Shown: one piece after another, positions 1 to 4,499 of the stretch
Numbering within the stretch: position 1 is the stretch's first letter
How the letters are laid out: every line of letters starts with the position of its first letter
Assembly: GCA_002354205.1 (NCBI GenBank)
Contig: DELD01000012.1
Span: forward strand, 96,667-106,183
DNA length: 9,517 nucleotides
Reading direction: 5' to 3'
From: Micavibrio sp. UBA2705
Lineage (GTDB): Bacteria; Pseudomonadota; Alphaproteobacteria; Micavibrionales; Micavibrionaceae
Made by a program: the position numbers and the translations under genes
Notes under the pieces: generated by a model
Database searches by the model: none
What the model was told of the DNA's origin: nothing
What the model saw: only the letters and a program-made list of their open reading frames with translations

Positions 1-1151
1 TTGGCTTAATATGTCCGTTAATGTCGGCGCAAGAAGCGCGCTGGGCGGGGGATGTTGAAATTATCGCAGCAGAAACTTTGCTGCAATTTATTAATCACTT
101 TAAAGGAACGCAGCTTATTGGCGATTATCAGAGCGTCAAGGATAACAAACCTAGCAGCGATGAGCAGGATGCGCGCCATGCAAGCGCTATCCCCGATATG
201 GCGCAAATAAAAGGTCAAGAAAACGCCAAGCGCGCCTTAGAAATCGCCGCGGCAGGTGGGCATAATTTATTAATGGTGGGTCCGCCAGGCGCAGGTAAAT
301 CAATGATGGCAGCAGCCTTGCCGGGTATATTACCTGACCTTACCCCGCGCGAATCGTTGGAAGTTTCAATGGTGCATTCCTTGGTTGGGGCGCTGCCAGA
401 TGGCGGCATTATGCGCACGCGCCCTTATCGCGACCCGCATCATTCCGCGTCCCAGCCTTCACTTGTTGGCGGCGGTCAGAAAGTACGCCCAGGGGAGATT
501 TCCTTAGCCCATCACGGCGTGCTGTTTTTAGATGAGCTGCCCGAATTTCAGCGCCCTGTTTTAGAAGCCTTGCGTCAGCCGTTGGAAACAGGGCAGACAT
601 TGGTCGCACGCGCTAATGCCCATGCGGTTTTTCCTGCTGAATTTCAATTAATTGCCGCGATGAACCCTTGCCGCTGCGGCTATATGGGGGATGCAGAGCG
701 TGAATGTGCCCGCGTGCCGCGCTGCGGTCAGGATTATCAAAGCAAAATATCAGGGCCGTTTATGGACCGTATAGACTTGCAAATCGAAGTTCCTGCCGTG
801 TCCTTAGCGGATATTACATCGGCGCGTAAGGCTGAATCGTCTAATGATATACGTGCACGCGTGATTGCGGCGCGCACCATGCAAAACCAGCGCGCAGAAA
901 TATTGGGCACAGATGCGCCATTAAACAGCCGTTTGAAAACAGAACATATCGAAAAAATATGTCAGCTAGATGCGCCAACGCAGCAAATGGTGAATCAATT
1001 TGCAGAAAAAACAAAAATGTCTGCGCGCGGCTATTACCGCGTTTTGCGCGTTGCAAGGACGATTGATGATTTGGCTGGGGTGAACGATTTTATCCTTTCA
1101 AAACAATCGCTTGCTGAGGCTATAAATTTTCGCCGGAGTTTTTCTGGCTAA
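1..1151 (+). CDS. comM: ComM/YifB-family Mg-chelatase-like AAA+ ATPase (5' partial)
   Basis: The reading frame is open from base 3 and starts with GLICP, a stretch internal to YifB/ComM proteins, so the gene begins upstream. About 382 residues are visible of a family that is usually near 500; the missing part is most of the N-terminal Lon-protease-like (ChlI) domain. The ATG at 21 is internal. Visible in order: Walker A GPPGAGKS (bases 279-302), Walker B with LFLDELPEF (about 516-547), the AAMNPC motif followed by a four-cysteine cluster (about 655-727) typical of the family, FMDRIDLQIEVP, and the C-terminal Mg_chelatase_C domain with SARGYYRVLRVARTIDDL. ComM is known in Vibrio and Haemophilus as a hexameric helicase that promotes branch migration of incoming DNA during natural transformation; the gene is also widespread in bacteria not known to be competent. 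Family assignment is very secure; a role in DNA uptake here is inference. The next gene starts 169 bp away. Confidence 0.95.
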   Translation, partial: GLICPLMSAQEARWAGDVEIIAAETLLQFINHFKGTQLIGDYQSVKDNKPSSDEQDARHASAIPDMAQIKGQENAKRALEIAAAGGHNLLMVGPPGAGKSMMAAALPGILPDLTPRESLEVSMVHSLVGALPDGGIMRTRPYRDPHHSASQPSLVGGGQKVRPGEISLAHHGVLFLDELPEFQRPVLEALRQPLETGQTLVARANAHAVFPAEFQLIAAMNPCRCGYMGDAERECARVPRCGQDYQSKISGPFMDRIDLQIEVPAVSLADITSARKAESSNDIRARVIAARTMQNQRAEILGTDAPLNSRLKTEHIEKICQLDAPTQQMVNQFAEKTKMSARGYYRVLRVARTIDDLAGVNDFILSKQSLAEAINFRRSFSG

Positions 1152-1239
1152 ATAATATATAAGGTTATGCATTAAAGATTTGCATTTGCTGTATATATGG
1201 AATATAATTTTTATGTATATAGATGTTAGTTTTCATATA

Positions 1240-1268
1240 TTGTTAATCTTTATCGCATATGCTGTATT
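1240..1268 (+). promoter_or_regulatory. Possible sigma70-type promoter for the 263-aa protein gene
   Basis: TTGTTA (1240-1245) and TGTATT (1263-1268) are separated by 17 bp, and each matches the sigma70 consensus at four of six positions. Transcription would start near 1275, just before the GGATCA inverted repeat. The surrounding gap is very AT-rich, so chance matches are likely. A perfect 8-bp palindrome GCATATGC (1255-1262) lies in the spacer and could be an operator half-overlap, but nothing else supports that. Confidence 0.3.
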
Positions 1269-1277
1269 AACGATTAC

Positions 1278-1293
1278 GGATCAAAAGTGATCC
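1278..1293 (+). promoter_or_regulatory. Inverted repeat in the leader of the 263-aa protein gene
   Basis: GGATCA and TGATCC are perfectly complementary 6-bp arms around an AAAG loop. The structure ends 14 bases before the Shine-Dalgarno and is not followed by a T tract, so it does not look like a terminator. It could be a leader hairpin that affects mRNA stability or translation, or an operator for a dimeric repressor. The pairing is seen; the function is inference. Confidence 0.4.
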
Positions 1294-1307
1294 ACGATAT
1301 GAGAATT

Positions 1308-1313
1308 TAGGAG
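1308..1313 (+). promoter_or_regulatory. Shine-Dalgarno that fixes the TTG start
   Basis: TAGGAG lies 7 bases upstream of the TTG at 1321. It is the best ribosome binding site in the gap and is the main reason to accept a rare TTG start over the distant internal ATG. Confidence 0.7.
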
Positions 1314-1320
1314 ATAAGCG

Positions 1321-2112
1321 TTGAGCCAGAATTACTTTCAATCAGCACCAGATTTACAGGCCGCAGCAGGCCCTGTTTTTTCTGCGCATAAGAATACTGG
1401 GAATATTGATTTTCAGGCTGAGATGAAAAGCTCTATGGGCATTGCGCAATCCACAGGCAAAGAAATGGCGCAAATGCGTGAATTTGCCGATCAAATGAAA
1501 CAGCGCGCTGAATTTAATGGCGCGGAAATGCAAACATCAAAAGGTCGTGAACTTACAGGATTCGCCATGGGCGAAGGGTTGTCCTACGCTATAGTTGGCG
1601 CCGCAGCTGTAATCAACCCCGCTTTAGGTGTTGCGGCGACTGTGGTTGCTGGGGCCAAAATGGCAAACATGCTGCGTTCGAAAATGGCCGATAATTCATC
1701 ATTTACTGCCCCGGAAGATTTTGGCAAAGGCAGCAAAGCGGATGCGAAATCAGAAGCGCCTACATATAAGAGTGATGGCGGCAGCGCGACATCGCTGCAA
1801 GCTGTTGCACAAAACAGCTTTGTTGATGGCGGTATGCAAGCCCCAGCCTTTATTCCAAGCGAGCAGGCAGATGAAGGTGAATTTACAACGCCTTTTTATG
1901 CTGGACGCGCAGATTATGACCGCATGTACCAAGAAATGGTCATGAACGGCCAAACACCAGACGAGATTCTTGAAATGAGCCTGAATATGGACGAAGATAA
2001 AAATTACCTCGCCATGCAGCGCCAATATCAGCAACATGCGGTTCTCAGACCACAGAATTTACAAATGGTCGCATCATCACCTAGCGCACCAGCAGGCCCA
2101 GGCTTTGCTTAA
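1321..2112 (+). CDS. Unrecognised 263-aa protein with central hydrophobic hairpin-like segment
   Basis: I do not recognise this family. The TTG start is chosen because TAGGAG (1308-1313) sits 7 bases before it and the next in-frame ATG is at residue 35. There is no N-terminal signal peptide. Residues 1-80 are polar and rich in Met, Gln and Ala, and probably helical (about 30-75). Residues 87-114 form a hydrophobic stretch of small residues (Ala, Gly, Val) broken by Asn99-Pro100, which would suit a short helical hairpin in a membrane. Residues 120-190 are polar, Gly/Ser/Ala-rich and probably disordered. Residues 195-240 look like an amphipathic helical region with acidic patches, and the tail is Pro/Ala-rich. 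The protein has no cysteine. It stands alone between comM and a diguanylate cyclase. A hydrophobic hairpin without a signal peptide is seen in some translocators, holins and colicin-like proteins, but no motif supports any of these. The coding call is secure (long ORF, good SD, composition like its neighbours); the function is unknown. Confidence 0.85.
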   Translation: MSQNYFQSAPDLQAAAGPVFSAHKNTGNIDFQAEMKSSMGIAQSTGKEMAQMREFADQMKQRAEFNGAEMQTSKGRELTGFAMGEGLSYAIVGAAAVINPALGVAATVVAGAKMANMLRSKMADNSSFTAPEDFGKGSKADAKSEAPTYKSDGGSATSLQAVAQNSFVDGGMQAPAFIPSEQADEGEFTTPFYAGRADYDRMYQEMVMNGQTPDEILEMSLNMDEDKNYLAMQRQYQQHAVLRPQNLQMVASSPSAPAGPGFA

Positions 2113-2151
2113 TCATTAAATCCATATATTAATTGTAATAAATTTCGTTTT

Positions 2152-2170
2152 TCGTTTTTTATTAAAACGA
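2152..2170 (+). promoter_or_regulatory. AT-rich inverted repeat between the 263-aa gene and the GGDEF gene
   Basis: The arms TCGTTTT (2152-2158) and AAAACGA (2164-2170) are perfectly complementary, with a 5-base loop. A second TCGTTTT-like unit precedes it (TTTCGTTTTTCG). The repeat is 7 bases upstream of a perfect TATAAT, so it covers the usual -35 region and could be an operator. It is a poor terminator because the stem is AT-rich and no T tract follows on the + strand. Confidence 0.35.
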
Positions 2171-2177
2171 TAACGTG

Positions 2178-2183
2178 TATAAT
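2178..2183 (+). promoter_or_regulatory. Candidate -10 box for the diguanylate cyclase gene
   Basis: A perfect TATAAT stands 45 bp upstream of the GTG start. The -35 position at normal spacing is a T run and matches poorly, so if this is a promoter it probably needs an activator or is weak. The inverted repeat at 2152-2170 occupies that -35 region. Confidence 0.35.
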
Positions 2184-2228
2184 TTTAATGTATTTGGCTT
2201 CACAGTAACAGTTATGGGTAAATGACTC

Positions 2229-3254
2229 GTGGAATATAATGATAATTATGAGCTTGCGCATGACTATGCGATGAAGGTGCTTGCCCGCCTTAAAAAGCTG
2301 AACATCCCTATGTCTCCACATAACTTTGAGTTGTGGTACGTCTATTATGCGCGCCAAAATGACGATGTCGTGAGCGCGATTGACGGTTCACTCAAAGAAG
2401 GTACGGATATCACGGATGATTTATGCATAGACTTGCATGAAAAATACCTCTCTGATGTCAAAAATAATGAACTTGTGCGCCATGCTGGCGATAAAATCTC
2501 CGATAAATTAAGCCAAGTTTCCGACATGGTAAAAGATGCCAAAGTATCAACCCAGCAATATGGCGAAAGCTTGAGCGGGGCAAATTCATCTATCGCACAT
2601 ACGGATGATATTGATGAGCTGAAAAGAATTCTTGGTGAAGTCACCAAAGATACACAGCGCATGATTGAACAGAATAAATTATTGGAAGATGAACTTGATC
2701 AGTCTTCCAGTGAAATGGAAACGTTGCAAAGAGACCTTGAATCTATTCGTAAAGAAGCAATGACCGATGGCCTCACAGCGCTTTCAAACCGTAAAGCTTT
2801 TGATGATAAGCTTGATTATATTCGCCGCCGCAGCGATGAAGAAGATCAGGTTTTTACCTTGATGATGATTGATATTGACCATTTCAAAAGCTTTAATGAT
2901 ACCTATGGCCACCAAGTCGGCGACCAAGTTTTACGCCTCGTCGCAAAAACCTTAACTGATGGTATTAAAGGTAAAGATTTCGCGGCGCGTTATGGCGGCG
3001 AAGAATTTGCGATTATTCTGCCTGAATCAAATTCAGTAGCGGGCGAAGTTGTTGGCAATGCGCTGCGCGAAGCTGTTGCGAAAAAAGAAGTCATTAACCG
3101 TAATACAGGCAATAAACTTGGCCGCATCACAATGTCGGTTGGCGTTGCGCAATATCATGGCGATGAAAGCTGCGAATCTATTATTGGCCGCGCTGATAAA
3201 GCGCTATATAAAGCCAAAGAAACAGGGCGTAACAAGGTTGTCGTCGGCGAATAA
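2229..3254 (+). CDS. GGDEF-domain diguanylate cyclase
   Basis: This is predicted to make the second messenger cyclic di-GMP from two GTP in the cytoplasm. The GTG start is the furthest upstream possible because an in-frame TGA lies two codons before it; only a weak GGG-type SD is visible, and the ATG at residue 15 (2271) is the alternative. Residues 1-75 form a helical region with MSPHNFELWYVYY, a kind of N-terminal region common in alphaproteobacterial GGDEF proteins of unknown ligand. Residues about 125-177 look like a coiled coil that would pair two subunits. The GGDEF domain covers about 178-340: TDGLTALSNRKAF (179-191), metal-binding IDIDHFK with Asp215, substrate residues Asn223 and Asp232, and the active loop GGEEF (256-260), all intact, so it should be active. 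The inhibitory I-site, usually RxxD, reads KGKD (Lys247, Asp250). There is no EAL domain, receiver domain or membrane segment. Neighbours are the unrecognised 263-aa gene and an RTX-like exported protein gene. Confidence 0.93.
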   Translation: MEYNDNYELAHDYAMKVLARLKKLNIPMSPHNFELWYVYYARQNDDVVSAIDGSLKEGTDITDDLCIDLHEKYLSDVKNNELVRHAGDKISDKLSQVSDMVKDAKVSTQQYGESLSGANSSIAHTDDIDELKRILGEVTKDTQRMIEQNKLLEDELDQSSSEMETLQRDLESIRKEAMTDGLTALSNRKAFDDKLDYIRRRSDEEDQVFTLMMIDIDHFKSFNDTYGHQVGDQVLRLVAKTLTDGIKGKDFAARYGGEEFAIILPESNSVAGEVVGNALREAVAKKEVINRNTGNKLGRITMSVGVAQYHGDESCESIIGRADKALYKAKETGRNKVVVGE

Positions 3255-3277
3255 ATTTTCTCGCGTATAGAAAGGCG

Positions 3278-3297
3278 TGACAGTCCTTTAACTGTCA
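3278..3297 (+). promoter_or_regulatory. Inverted repeat after the diguanylate cyclase gene
   Basis: The 7-bp arms TGACAGT (3278-3284) and ACTGTCA (3291-3297) are perfect, with a 6-base loop, 23 bp after the stop codon. It lacks a following T tract. It could be an operator for the next gene, or the first of two 3' hairpins that protect or end the diguanylate cyclase mRNA. Confidence 0.4.
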
Positions 3298-3315
3298 GTT
3301 ATACTCCTTTGTAAT

Positions 3316-3338
3316 AGGTTCGTTCCTGAACTTTTTTT
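3316..3338 (+). terminator. Weak Rho-independent terminator candidate
   Basis: AGGTTC (3316-3321) can pair with GAACTT (3328-3333) including one G-T pair, with a 6-base loop, and seven T in a row (3332-3338) begin inside the 3' arm. This is the only hairpin plus T tract in the window. The stem is short and poor in GC, so termination would be partial. It would separate the diguanylate cyclase from the RTX-like gene that starts 30 bp later. Confidence 0.4.
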
Positions 3339-3367
3339 ATAATAATATGTGATCATAGGTTTTTATT

Positions 3368-4393
3368 ATGCGCATCCTCGCTATCGTTCTTATTGCTGCT
3401 GTACTTGTTGGTGCAGGTTATTTTTTCCTTAACGTGCAAAGCTACGAACCATCGACAGGCACAACGATACAGGCTTTGCCTGAACAAAATGTTGATGACC
3501 TTGTACAGGCAAGCGAAGCACCTGTGGAAGCCGCGCCGGCTGACCTTGTTCCTGACATGGAGAAGGCGCGCGCCGTTGTCACGCAAGCTTTTGATAAATA
3601 TAGCGCATATAAACGTGACTTGCCACGCCAAGCGCAGGAGACGATTTCTTTGATTATTCGTTTAATGGCGAAAGGTAAGCTGCCGACCTATTTTGTCGAT
3701 GTAAAACAGGCAGGCTATGAAGCGGATCGTCATTTCTTTGAGCCGATAGAGATAGACCCTTTTAACATATCGCATCTGAACCTGACCCAAGGCCGTGCTA
3801 TGTGTAATGAGGTGCCAAATTCATCAGGTGATCAAATTACAGCGCTCTATAAAATAACAAAAGATGCCAATGGCCGCCCCGCATATGAATGTGCGGGTAC
3901 AAACTGCCCTGCGCAGGAATATTTTGATATCATGATCGGCGATACTTTGGGCAATAAATTTTTATGTGACCCTAAATTAACCCCGCTATCCGGTGACCAG
4001 GTTTATTTAGGCGGCCCTGGTGATGATGTTATTAAGCACACTAAAGGTAACGTTATTATTGATGGTGGCTCAGGTAATGATACTGTCGCGCTTGGACGCG
4101 GACGTAAAGTTATGATTATGTCGCAAGGTTGGGGACAGGACACGATTAATATTGACTGCACAGGCGCACAAATTGATAAAACCAAACTGCCGCCTTTCGC
4201 ATTGCCTTGGGAATATGAATATACAAATTTCTTAGTCTTCGGCACAGGCATTCAGCCAGAGGATTTAAAATTTGATGGCCTGGAAATTCAGCATATTGTG
4301 ACGCGCGACAAAGTGACGTTCAGTGATTACTGTTTTAATATCGTCTTTACAGAAGATTTCCAGCAGCAAGGCATCCCTGATAAAATTGACTAG
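3368..4393 (+). CDS. Membrane-anchored or exported protein with RTX-type calcium-binding repeats
   Basis: The ATG is preceded by TAGG, with 8 bases between AGG and the ATG. Residues 1-23 are a short positive N-terminus (MR) followed by a hydrophobic helix, either an uncleaved membrane anchor or a Sec signal; there is no lipobox cysteine. Residues 30-65 are a Pro/Ala/Glu-rich linker, and 65-135 look largely helical. Residues 215-223 (GGPGDDVIK) and 233-241 (GGSGNDTVA) match the RTX nonapeptide GGxGxDxUx that binds calcium in a beta-roll. GWGQDTINID (254-263) is a likely degenerate third turn. The stretch GTGIQPEDLKFDGLEI (292-307) resembles the part that follows the repeats in haemolysin-type proteins. 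Six cysteines (146, 175, 180, 200, 264, 322) could form disulfides in the periplasm or outside. Substrate and partners are unknown. No type I secretion genes are nearby. Classical RTX proteins are secreted by type I systems from a C-terminal signal and have few or no cysteines, so this one probably uses Sec and stays tethered or periplasmic. Calcium-binding repeats are well supported; the role is not. Confidence 0.85.
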   Translation: MRILAIVLIAAVLVGAGYFFLNVQSYEPSTGTTIQALPEQNVDDLVQASEAPVEAAPADLVPDMEKARAVVTQAFDKYSAYKRDLPRQAQETISLIIRLMAKGKLPTYFVDVKQAGYEADRHFFEPIEIDPFNISHLNLTQGRAMCNEVPNSSGDQITALYKITKDANGRPAYECAGTNCPAQEYFDIMIGDTLGNKFLCDPKLTPLSGDQVYLGGPGDDVIKHTKGNVIIDGGSGNDTVALGRGRKVMIMSQGWGQDTINIDCTGAQIDKTKLPPFALPWEYEYTNFLVFGTGIQPEDLKFDGLEIQHIVTRDKVTFSDYCFNIVFTEDFQQQGIPDKID

Positions 4394-4416
4394 GCGCTAA
4401 GGCTGTGAAATATAAT
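4386..4416 (+). promoter_or_regulatory. Candidate promoter for uvrD
   Basis: TTGACT (4386-4391, overlapping the stop codon of the RTX-like gene) and a perfect TATAAT (4411-4416) are separated by 19 bp, 2 bp longer than ideal. A start near 4423 would give a leader of about 75 bases holding the 4445-4462 hairpin. The TATAAT lies within one arm of the 4410-4430 inverted repeat, which would place a bound repressor over the promoter. Confidence 0.4.
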
Positions 4417-4430
4417 TTTATGAATTATAT
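4410..4430 (+). promoter_or_regulatory. 8-bp inverted repeat over the uvrD -10 region
   Basis: ATATAATT (4410-4417) and AATTATAT (4423-4430) are perfectly complementary, with a 5-base centre. It is immediately followed by the palindrome CTGCGCAG (4431-4438). The position over a -10 box suits an operator. uvrD is SOS-controlled in many bacteria, but this repeat does not resemble the alphaproteobacterial LexA box GTTC-N7-GTTC or the enterobacterial CTGT-N8-ACAG. Confidence 0.35.
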
Positions 4431-4444
4431 CTGCGCAGTCTTGC

Positions 4445-4462
4445 CCTTGGCGCTTGCCAAGG
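4445..4462 (+). promoter_or_regulatory. GC-rich hairpin just upstream of uvrD
   Basis: The arms CCTTGGC (4445-4451) and GCCAAGG (4456-4462) are perfectly complementary around a GCTT loop. It is the strongest hairpin in the window. No T tract follows, so it could be a Rho-dependent 3' end of the RTX-like mRNA or a leader hairpin of uvrD. It ends one base before the upstream TTG (4464), which argues against that TTG as a start. Confidence 0.45.
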
Positions 4463-4499
4463 CTTGTCAGCGCCCCTAAAACGCGATATTTCTGTTTCT

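Noticed and set aside
1167..1185. ATGCA/TGCAT inverted repeat after comM as terminator
   Set aside because: Only 5 bp of stem with a 9-base loop and no T tract, in an AT-rich gap; too weak to annotate.
2214..2231. ATG-GGT-AAA-TGA in the same frame just before the GTG of the GGDEF gene, as a recoded TGA or leader peptide
   Set aside because: A three-codon frame is expected by chance, TGA is used as an ordinary stop for surA, and the protein is complete from the GTG.
3368..4393. RTX toxin or type I secretion substrate
   Set aside because: It has only two or three repeats, an N-terminal hydrophobic anchor and six cysteines, and no hlyB/hlyD-type genes nearby, so a toxin call is not supported.
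4464..4499. TTG at 4464 as start of UvrD
   Set aside because: It gives 12 extra non-conserved residues, lies one base after a strong hairpin that would hide any ribosome site, and has no properly spaced SD. The ATG at 4500 is preferred, though it too lacks an SD.
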